DNA of 64,000 nucleotides, from contig NZ_JBDKWG010000146.1 in assembly GCF_040151475.1 (NCBI RefSeq), forward strand, positions 201,949 to 265,948. The letters run 5' to 3'. The notes below the pieces were generated by a model. It searched no databases, was not told the DNA's origin, and was given only the letters and a program-made list of their open reading frames with translations. This stretch comes from CAXBNB01 sp040151475 (GTDB taxonomy: Bacteria; Bacteroidota; Bacteroidia; Cytophagales; Cyclobacteriaceae). Position 1 is the first letter of the stretch. Each line of letters opens with the position of its first letter. The position numbers were made by a program, and so were the translations under genes. Positions 17,707 to 24,991 of this stretch are shown here, piece by piece.

Positions 17707-18677
17707 AGAATGTATTGATAACAGGCGGAAGTGGATTTATTGGCCAGCATTTAATTGGATCGTTGCTCAATTTGAAGAATATCGGCCATATATTAATTTT
17801 GGATATCAAAGAACCCCCACATGCGGAACATTACAAAATGGCTTACAGGTATTGGGACATAAGAGAAAACGAATTTGTGCCGTTGCTGGATCGGCAATAT
17901 GATACATGTTTTCACCTTGCTGCTTTATGTAAAGAACCGGGATTTGAATGGGATGAATATTTCCAAACTAACTATGTGGGAACACAAAATGTAATTTCTT
18001 TGTGTGAAAAAGGTGGAGTAAAAAACTTCATATTCACAAGTACAATGATGGTTTACAAAGCAAGTGAAGAAAGGCGTAATGAAAAAAGCTTGACTTCTCC
18101 AGATACTGCATATGGGATGAGTAAATTGCTGGCGGAAAAAGAAATACAAAGATGGGCGCTTCATGACGAGGAAAAATCATATTGTACATTGAGGACTTCA
18201 GTTGTCTTTGGTAAAAATGAAAAAGGTAACTTCACAAGGCTGTACTATGCACTAAAAAAAAATCACTTTGCATTTGTCGGAAGAAAATCTACTGTCAAAA
18301 GTTGTATATATGTAAAGGACCTTTGCTCTGCCCTATTATATTTTATGGATAAGAAAAATAAAGAGACTTACAATTTTGCATTTACGAAAGGTTATTCTAT
18401 TGGGGAGATAGTTAATACTTTTGCTAATGTGTTTATGTTTAAATCATTTACCCCTGTAATTCCAATTCAAGTCTTACTTCCAATGTCTAAAATATTTCAA
18501 TTTTTAAATACTATAGGTGTAAGAAATTCTATTCATCCAAGAAGAATTCAGAAACTCTATTACTCTACCAATATTGACTCTAGCAATATTGTTGCCGCAG
18601 GATTTTTTTTTAACTATAATCTTGAATCTGCCCTTAAGGACTGGAAAAAAGACTGCAATAATCAGGACTTATATTAG
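17703..18677 (+). CDS. NAD-dependent epimerase/dehydratase (extended SDR)
   Basis: A 324-residue extended SDR. ATG 17703 (MKNVLITGGSGFIGQHL) is preferred over an upstream TTG. The Rossmann motif TGGSGFIG lies at 7-14, STMMVYKAS near 109-117 gives the SSxxVY position, and YGMSKLLAEK near 137-146 gives the catalytic YxxxK. The substrate is not predictable. Its first four bases overlap the GT2 gene, so it belongs to the same operon. A 63-base gap follows before the phosphoglycosyltransferase. Confidence 0.75.
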   Translation: MKNVLITGGSGFIGQHLIGSLLNLKNIGHILILDIKEPPHAEHYKMAYRYWDIRENEFVPLLDRQYDTCFHLAALCKEPGFEWDEYFQTNYVGTQNVISLCEKGGVKNFIFTSTMMVYKASEERRNEKSLTSPDTAYGMSKLLAEKEIQRWALHDEEKSYCTLRTSVVFGKNEKGNFTRLYYALKKNHFAFVGRKSTVKSCIYVKDLCSALLYFMDKKNKETYNFAFTKGYSIGEIVNTFANVFMFKSFTPVIPIQVLLPMSKIFQFLNTIGVRNSIHPRRIQKLYYSTNIDSSNIVAAGFFFNYNLESALKDWKKDCNNQDLY

Positions 18678-18740
18678 CGACCTGAAAAAGGGTTTAATAA
18701 TATTTCATTAAATTGAGGCATATTAATTACGTGTGTAAAA

Positions 18741-20114
18741 ATGGCTAATCGTAGATATTCGAAATATTTTCCAATAATATTTCTATTTGCAGATTTATTC
18801 TTTCTAAACCTAGGATTTATTCTAGCGAACAAAATCAGGTTTAGTTTCTGGTGGTACGAATCAAGCGCCTATCCATTTCTTTTTGGGTTTCTTAATGTCA
18901 CTTGGATCATAATTTATTTTCTGACCAAGCTTGATCGGGTAGATAGAGAAAAAGGTGTCGTTGACAATATCTCTCAAGTACTGCTTGCCCTGACCATCAA
19001 CCTGGCAGTAGTTTTTGCCATGTGGGTAGCCACTAGAGCCTATTTTTATTCCAGAGAACACTTATTTTATACCTATTTGTTTTTCTCCATTTGTGTGGTA
19101 TCCTGGAGGGTGGGGGTTATTTATATTCTCCGGTATTATAGAACCAAGGGTTTTAACCTTCGCAATATTGTTATTGTCGGGTATGGCCCTATCGGCAAGA
19201 GTTTAGAGAGGCACTTTCGTGATAACCCGGAAATAGGTTATAACCTGTTAGGTTTTTTTGATCATAATACTGATCAAAAAAATGTTATAGGTGATATTAA
19301 GTCGGCTATGACTTTTGCACAGGAAAATCAGGTTGATATTATGTTCTGTAGTTTGCCCAAACTGTATGACAAAGATGTAAAAAAGCTGATAGATTTTGCG
19401 GAAAATAATTTGATCAAAATCAAGCTTGTTGATGATTTGAGAATAGTTGGTGACAAAAACTTGTCCGTTCAAAAATATGGTGCTATCCCGGTCATCAATG
19501 TCAACTCCATTCCACTTGATAAAATGGTGAACAGGTTTTTTAAAAGGGCGTTCGATCTGGTTTTCTCTTCGTTGGTTATGATATTCATATTGTCATGGAT
19601 GGTTCCGCTTGTTGGCCTCTTGATAAAACTGGAATCCAAAGGACCGATGTTTTACAGGCAATCACGTCATGGAAAAAACAATCAACTTTTCTTGTGTTGG
19701 AAATTCAGAACTATGGTGGTCAATGATGAAGCAGATACCAAACAGGCTGTAAAAAATGACCCGAGGATTACCAGAATAGGTAACATTCTAAGAAAAACCA
19801 GTATTGATGAGTTTCCTCAGTTTATCAATGTCTTTCTGGGCGACATGTCTGTGGTAGGGCCCAGGCCACATCCGGTAAACCTCAACAATATCTTTTCTCC
19901 CAAAATTGACAGGTTCGTGCAGAGACACGCTGTAAAACCGGGCGTAACTGGTTTGGCTCAAGCCAAGGGATATAGGGGTGAAACCAAGAGGTTTAGCGAA
20001 ATGTATGGAAGGGTAAAACTGGATCGTTTTTATGTGAAAAACTGGAGTCTCTACCTTGACATCAAAATTCTCTTCCTCACTGTGCTTTCCCTTATCAAGT
20101 ATAAGGCCTACTAA
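18741..20114 (+). CDS. Undecaprenyl-phosphate sugar phosphotransferase (initiating enzyme)
   Basis: A 457-residue polyprenyl glycosylphosphotransferase of the WcaJ/WbaP/CpsE type. It should start the repeat unit by moving a sugar-1-phosphate to undecaprenyl phosphate. Four N-terminal membrane helices (about 10-130) precede a cytosolic Rossmann-like domain (IVIVGYGPIGKSLERHF near 143-159). A re-entrant helix (about 272-300) comes before the catalytic domain with FYRQSRHG, CWKFRTM, KTSIDEFPQFINVFLGDMSVVGPRPH and KPGVTGLAQ. All core motifs are present. It is the last gene before the repeat copy at 20129. Confidence 0.9.
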   Translation: MANRRYSKYFPIIFLFADLFFLNLGFILANKIRFSFWWYESSAYPFLFGFLNVTWIIIYFLTKLDRVDREKGVVDNISQVLLALTINLAVVFAMWVATRAYFYSREHLFYTYLFFSICVVSWRVGVIYILRYYRTKGFNLRNIVIVGYGPIGKSLERHFRDNPEIGYNLLGFFDHNTDQKNVIGDIKSAMTFAQENQVDIMFCSLPKLYDKDVKKLIDFAENNLIKIKLVDDLRIVGDKNLSVQKYGAIPVINVNSIPLDKMVNRFFKRAFDLVFSSLVMIFILSWMVPLVGLLIKLESKGPMFYRQSRHGKNNQLFLCWKFRTMVVNDEADTKQAVKNDPRITRIGNILRKTSIDEFPQFINVFLGDMSVVGPRPHPVNLNNIFSPKIDRFVQRHAVKPGVTGLAQAKGYRGETKRFSEMYGRVKLDRFYVKNWSLYLDIKILFLTVLSLIKYKAY

Positions 20115-20128
20115 TTGATTCATTTTAC

Positions 20129-20311
20129 TGGTGTCCGACTAAAATTGAAAATGAGGAAAAACATACGTTTAAACGAAATGAGGAAAGATTTTTCACGATC
20201 CGTCAAAACTACCCCTACCCTAAAGGGAGAAACGCAAACGATCCCTTTAGGGAATTCAAAGGGTGTTTTTAGCGGAAATTATCAATTCGAAAAATCTTTT
20301 CTCGGACACCA
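20129..20311 (+). repeat. Short dispersed repeat, copy 1 (MITE-like)
   Basis: Ends TGGTGTCCGA (20129-20138) and TCGGACACCA (20302-20311) are exact inverted repeats. The interior holds AAAGATTTTTCACGAT, a TACCCC...CCCTAAAGGGA block and ATCCCTTTAGGGA. The same blocks occur in the same order in inverted orientation at 23611-23815, including the 15 identical bases AAAATCTTTTCTCGG at 20291-20305. A 66-codon frame through it is not credible. It lies between the phosphoglycosyltransferase and the Wzi-like gene. Confidence 0.7.
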
Positions 20312-20334
20312 ATAGATTTATTTCACCTTTAAAT

Positions 20335-21900
20335 ATGAAGGTTTCTCTTTTGTTTTTTGCTTGTTTGTTATCATTGATCTCTGTCTATGGACAATCGACA
20401 CAAAACGTATATAATCCACAGGTTTATGCTAATCTTGATGTGTTGCAAGCAAAGGGTTTGATCAGTCAGGGAGCACTGGCACAAAAACCGTTGAAAGAGC
20501 AGACGATTCTAAAACTACTTGATAACGCTCAGCAAAAAGTTGAAACCGATGATCCAATTTTTACTTTTATTGAGTCCACACGGAATTTATTGACCAATAG
20601 ACAAATTAACCATTCAAAGGATTTCAATATTGACTTGCTGCAAAAAGTATCCTTTGCTCAGGTTTTAACCAACCAAAGAGAAGGCCTGGTAGAAGAAAAT
20701 GGATTGGGTGGTGTAGATGCTATTTTCCAGCCCTTACTAACCAATCAGGAAGGAAGGTTGTTTAGAAATAGCTACAATGCTTATTTAGAAACCAACCAAG
20801 CCATAAACTACAAAGACTTGTTAAGCATACAACTGCAACCTCAGTTGGTCATGAACAAAAACAATGCTGTCAACAATCAGCTAAGGTTCCAAAAACTTTT
20901 GCTCAATGCCAATCTTGGATACCTACAGTTAAGTATCGGACGAGACAATATACAATGGGGACCTAGACACAAAGGAGGCTTATTGTTGTCACAAAATGCA
21001 CCTGCTCTTGATATGATCAAATTATCTGTTGCGGGGCAAAAAAAGCTTCCCTGGTTTTTGAAAAAACTCGGAACATATAATTTCTCAACCTTTGTGGCCA
21101 ATATGGGAAATGACTATGCGCAATCCAATGCGAAAATGGCTGCCTATAGATTCGACTTTCAACCCACTGAAAAATGGAATTTCGCTGTGGAACATACGGT
21201 TGTTTTGGGTGGTAAAGGAATCGGTACACCGGGTTTGTCCAGGGCTATTGGGGAATATGTTGGTTTTTTGATTGAGGCCGGAGACCCTGCTCCGTCCAAT
21301 CATAATTTCACAGGAAGCATAACAAGAAATTTCGGTGATGCAAATGTCTATATAGCAGGTATGTTTGAAGATATTGACAGCAACTTTGAAATGCTTATGG
21401 TTCATAATGCAACATGGTTGTTGGGCTTTTACCTTCCGGAAATTGGATACAATGCTGCGTGGAGCTTAAGAACAGAGTTGATTAGGTCTGCTCCCCGTGC
21501 ATATCGCCATGGCATATACCAAGATGGCCATTCTATAAATGGAAGAATATTGGGATTTGGCTTAGGTTCTGATGTATTCTTGTTAAATACAGAACTTACT
21601 TATTTATCTGATAAAGTGGGTTTTTTGACAATGAGCATACAGTACATCAATAGATCCGGTGACACTTATAATATTATCACCGAAACTGAAAATGATTTTG
21701 TGGATCTGGAAATAAACGAAAATAGGCCTGAAGAAAACCACTACCTCCTGGGACTTAACTGGACGAAAGGATTAAATGATAAACTCAATGTCAATTTTAG
21801 TCTGGGGCTTGACTATACCCACAACTACCACTTTGTAAAAAAGGATTCACAATTGGATTACATGTGTGGGTTGAAGGTAGAATTTTTTCCTAACTTGTGA
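20335..21900 (+). CDS. Wzi-like capsule assembly outer membrane protein
   Basis: A 521-residue secreted protein. ATG 20335 gives a clean signal peptide (MKVSLLFFACLLSLISVYG, cleavage before QST), so the longer in-frame extension to 20263, which lies in the repeat, is rejected. The protein has alternating beta strands throughout and segments such as LSIGRDNIQWGPRHKGGLLLSQNAP (about 200-224) that are typical of the Wzi/capsule assembly family with an 18-strand barrel. It should hold the polymer at the cell surface. It overlaps the next gene by 4 bases (GTGA). Confidence 0.8.
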   Translation: MKVSLLFFACLLSLISVYGQSTQNVYNPQVYANLDVLQAKGLISQGALAQKPLKEQTILKLLDNAQQKVETDDPIFTFIESTRNLLTNRQINHSKDFNIDLLQKVSFAQVLTNQREGLVEENGLGGVDAIFQPLLTNQEGRLFRNSYNAYLETNQAINYKDLLSIQLQPQLVMNKNNAVNNQLRFQKLLLNANLGYLQLSIGRDNIQWGPRHKGGLLLSQNAPALDMIKLSVAGQKKLPWFLKKLGTYNFSTFVANMGNDYAQSNAKMAAYRFDFQPTEKWNFAVEHTVVLGGKGIGTPGLSRAIGEYVGFLIEAGDPAPSNHNFTGSITRNFGDANVYIAGMFEDIDSNFEMLMVHNATWLLGFYLPEIGYNAAWSLRTELIRSAPRAYRHGIYQDGHSINGRILGFGLGSDVFLLNTELTYLSDKVGFLTMSIQYINRSGDTYNIITETENDFVDLEINENRPEENHYLLGLNWTKGLNDKLNVNFSLGLDYTHNYHFVKKDSQLDYMCGLKVEFFPNL

Positions 21901-23015
21901 TCAAAAAGCACAAATTGATTACAAGGTTACAAGAGGAAAAGATATTGGGAAGGAAAACTTATACAACCGTTTCCAACGAAGCAAAAAAACTTTATACAGG
22001 CAAAACCATTCTGATTACCGGGGCTGCCGGATCCATTGGCTCACATATCTGTAAGGAAATAATAAAGTATCAAATTGATACTTTAATCATGTACGACCAC
22101 AATGAAAGTGGTTTGTATGATTTATACCAGGATTTACTGCTTCAGGACAATAGCACGAACAAAGTAATTGTGGTTGGGGATATTTGCAATGAAAATAGCC
22201 TTGAACATCTTTTCGAAAACCATAAACCGGACATTGTTTTCCACGCTGCAGCTTATAAGCATGTCCCTATCATGGAAAATCAGCCTCTGGAAGCGGTAAG
22301 AACCAACATATTAGGAGCTAAATTGCTTGCTGATTTATCTGTAAAATACGATGTAAAAAAATTCATTTTTGTATCCACAGATAAAGCAGTAAATCCTTCA
22401 AGTATTCTGGGAGCTACCAAAAGAATCAGTGAACTTCATTTGATTTTAAAGGCCAATCAAAAATCTAGCGATTGTCAGTTCATTTCCTGTAGGTTCGGCA
22501 ATGTACTGGAATCGAACGGTTCAGTTGTTCCCCTTATCAAAAAACAAATCAAACATGGAGGATCTGTAACTATTACTCACCCGGAAGTTACCAGATTTTT
22601 TATGTCCCTTGCAGAAGCTACTTCCTTCTTGCTGGAATCTTCATTCATTGGAAATCAAGGAGAAATACTATTTTTTGATATGGGCAAACCAATCAAAATT
22701 TTAGGTCTTGCCAAGCTGTTGATCGCCTCTTCAAATAATACAGGTTCAGTTGAAATTATTTATACGGGACTCAGGCCTGGTGAAAAAATACACGAGGAAG
22801 AGATTCTCCCAAACACCAATTCTTCTTCTACCCCCCACCCCAAAATATTTAGGGTCATTACAAATTCTTCTCTTTTAAAATCGTTCGAAAAAAATTTCAT
22901 TTTACTTGAAAAATACTTTCAAGAGCAAAATGAATTAGAAATGGTGAAAACCATGAAACTTCTTGTACCTGAATTTAAGAGCAAGGTATCCAGGTTTGAA
23001 GCTCTGGATTCTTGA
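21897..23015 (+). CDS. CapD/FlaA1-like nucleotide-sugar dehydratase, soluble form
   Basis: A 372-residue SDR without the N-terminal membrane domains of long CapD/WbpM enzymes. The GTG start at 21897 overlaps the wzi-like stop. It shows TGAAGSIGSHI (near 41-51), HAAAYKHVPIMENQPLEAVRTN (near 116-137), STDKAVNPSSILGATKR and RPGEKIHEEEIL. At the position of the catalytic Tyr the sequence has Leu (ILGATK), comparable with the Met of long WbpM/PglF enzymes. It probably dehydrates UDP-HexNAc at C4/C6. The substrate is unknown, and it differs from PseB encoded in the same locus. Confidence 0.8.
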   Translation: MIKKHKLITRLQEEKILGRKTYTTVSNEAKKLYTGKTILITGAAGSIGSHICKEIIKYQIDTLIMYDHNESGLYDLYQDLLLQDNSTNKVIVVGDICNENSLEHLFENHKPDIVFHAAAYKHVPIMENQPLEAVRTNILGAKLLADLSVKYDVKKFIFVSTDKAVNPSSILGATKRISELHLILKANQKSSDCQFISCRFGNVLESNGSVVPLIKKQIKHGGSVTITHPEVTRFFMSLAEATSFLLESSFIGNQGEILFFDMGKPIKILGLAKLLIASSNNTGSVEIIYTGLRPGEKIHEEEILPNTNSSSTPHPKIFRVITNSSLLKSFEKNFILLEKYFQEQNELEMVKTMKLLVPEFKSKVSRFEALDS

Positions 23016-23842
23016 ATTGCAACCAATTCAACTATGAAAGGTCTAATTGAGACACTTCACTGCGTTCAGTGTAACAAACCAGATATAGTAGCTCCAAATC
23101 AGGCTTTAGGAAAGATAGCTCGTTTGTGTTCAACAGCACCCTTATCATTCTGAAGCCTGATTTTTGGGCAAGCCAAACACACAAAATGAAAAGACGATGA
23201 AGCGTACTGGTGCAAGCCTTTTATTTTGAATAGAGAATGATGCTGTTTTGAGATATTTCCTGTCTGCCTGGGCAGGCACTCCGCTCAATATGACAAGGTA
23301 GAGAGAGGATGTTTACTCTAAAATTAACCTCAGTTCGATATAAATTATCGTATCAACCGTCCCAAACCGTCACTGCAAACTCTTTTTGGGCAGGACAGTG
23401 GGTAGGCAGTTTGTTGCTAATAAGATCTTTCCTTCGTCAAGATGACAAGGCTAACATTCTGTTCATAAACCATGACTATCGTTGAAATCACTAAGGTTCG
23501 TTTTGTCAACTCTGCCCTCAAGGCAAACACATTTAAAATTCTTCCTTCCATATTCTAAGATTAATATCTACTTTAGTGTTAACAGTTGCTTTAAATGTTT
23601 TTGATTTGAATTGTTGTAACCGAGAAAAGATTTTGGCTTAATGAAAACAATTAAAAAGCACACCCCTGCCTGATCAGGCAGGCAGGCCTAAATCCCCTAA
23701 AGGGGACTTTCATTCTCCTTTTTAGGGAATGGGGTATTTTTGAAATCACGAAAAAATCTTTTCATATTCTATGAAAACTTACGTTTCCTAAAAAAGGATA
23801 AATTCGTCGAATGTTAGTAAATTTTAATAATCATAAACTACA
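23016..23842. other. Repeat-rich 827-bp intergenic region
   Basis: No convincing gene in either strand. It holds a stem TGCCTG-GG-CAGGCA near 23265-23278, the perfect 16-base palindrome CTGCCTGATCAGGCAG (23666-23681), a TCCCC/GGGGA hairpin (23693-23706) and two related phrases, CTCAATATGACAAGG near 23283 and TCAAGATGACAAGG near 23438. The right part is a dispersed repeat copy (23611-23815). It looks like a graveyard of short mobile repeats separating the polysaccharide locus from the next transcription unit. Confidence 0.55.
23611..23815 (-). repeat. Short dispersed repeat, copy 2 (inverted relative to copy 1)
   Basis: Read on the minus strand it repeats the blocks of 20129-20311 in the same order: GAAAAGATTTTTTCGTGAT, ATACCCCATTCCCTAAA, CCCCTTTAGGGGA, GGGTGT and AAAATCTTTTCTCGG (23620-23634 on the plus strand as CCGAGAAAAGATTTT). 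The ends are degenerate, and an extra palindromic CTGCCTGATCAGGCAG insert occupies the centre. The boundaries are approximate. Confidence 0.6.
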
Positions 23843-24991
23843 ATGAATTGCCAAAGGGAAAAATTCAGAATTGGTCGTAAAGATGCTTACCTCAATGGTG
23901 CCTACATGTCTCCTTTATTGAAAAAGGCAGAGAATACCGGAAGACTTGGCATTTCAAAAAAGCGGAAACCTCATAAAATAGCACCAGATGATTTTTTTGA
24001 GGATACTGAAACCATCAGACTTCTTTTTGCTCAGTTGGTGAATTGTGATCAACCCGAAAGAATGGTTCTCATACCATCTGCTTCTTATGGTATTGCCAAC
24101 GTGACTAAAAACATCAAAATCAAAAAAGGTGAAAATATCATTGTTGTTGGAGATCAGTTCCCAAGTAATATTTATCCCTGGATGAGACTTTGCAACGACA
24201 ACAATGCAACACTCAAAACCATCCACGCTCCTGACACTCTCGAAAACCGAGGATCAAAGTGGAATGAATCTATATTGTCGGCCATCGATCAAAATACAAA
24301 AGCAGTAGCCATTGGGCATGTTCATTGGGCAGATGGCACATTGTTCGACTTAGAGGCTATTAGAGCTGCTACGACAAGTGTTGGGGCTCTATTGATAATA
24401 GATGGCACACAGTCGGTTGGGGCATTGCCTTTTGAGATTCAAAAGATAAAACCAGACGCCTTAGTTTGTGCCGCTTACAAATGGCTTTTGGGGCCATACA
24501 GTATAGGCATTGCTTATTATGGTGCTACATTCGACGAAGGCATACCCGTTGAAGAAAATTGGATTAACCGTAGCGGTAGTGAGGATTTTGCCAATCTGGT
24601 CAACTATGAAAATGAATACCGACCCGGAGCATTGAGATATGAAATGGGTGAGCACAGCAATTTCATCCTGACTCCTATGTTTTTAGAATCCATCAAACAG
24701 ATCAATAAATGGAAACCTGAGAACATTCAAGAATATTGCAAAAAATTAATTTCGAACCCAATTGAGGAGTTAAAAGATTTTGGATTGTTTATTGAAAATG
24801 AGAGTCAAAGAAGTGCTCATTTATTTGGGATTAAGTGCCCTAAAGAAAAATTGGATTCTATCAAAAATGCTTTTAAAAAACACAGAGTTAGTGTGTCATT
24901 TCGAGGGGATTTTATAAGGGTTTCTCCCAATGTGTATAATGATCAATTGGATATGAATCGTCTGGTAAAGTCTTTTAAACAAGTATTCTAA
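23843..24991 (+). CDS. Class V-fold PLP-dependent aminotransferase/lyase-like protein
   Basis: A 382-residue fold-type I PLP enzyme of the aminotransferase class V group (cysteine desulfurase, kynureninase and isopenicillin epimerase relatives). The PLP-binding segments are SASYGIANV near 80-88, IIDGTQSVGALPFE (the Asp-x-x-Gln-x-x-G pattern, about 186-199) and the Schiff-base motif AAYKWLLGPYSIG with Lys near residue 213. There is no signal peptide. The reaction cannot be named. The next gene starts immediately at the stop codon, so the two are cotranscribed. Confidence 0.75.
   Translation: MNCQREKFRIGRKDAYLNGAYMSPLLKKAENTGRLGISKKRKPHKIAPDDFFEDTETIRLLFAQLVNCDQPERMVLIPSASYGIANVTKNIKIKKGENIIVVGDQFPSNIYPWMRLCNDNNATLKTIHAPDTLENRGSKWNESILSAIDQNTKAVAIGHVHWADGTLFDLEAIRAATTSVGALLIIDGTQSVGALPFEIQKIKPDALVCAAYKWLLGPYSIGIAYYGATFDEGIPVEENWINRSGSEDFANLVNYENEYRPGALRYEMGEHSNFILTPMFLESIKQINKWKPENIQEYCKKLISNPIEELKDFGLFIENESQRSAHLFGIKCPKEKLDSIKNAFKKHRVSVSFRGDFIRVSPNVYNDQLDMNRLVKSFKQVF

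Noticed and set aside
20115..20315. A 66-codon frame between the phosphoglycosyltransferase and the Wzi-like gene
   Set aside because: It lies inside the dispersed repeat copy, has low-complexity basic composition and no recognised features.
20263..20334. Longer N-terminus for the Wzi-like protein
   Set aside because: The extension starts with TTG inside the repeat, and the ATG at 20335 gives a clean signal peptide.
23016..23842. CRISPR array or tRNA in the long gap
   Set aside because: The repeated phrases are irregular in length and spacing, and no cloverleaf or TTCGA arm was found.
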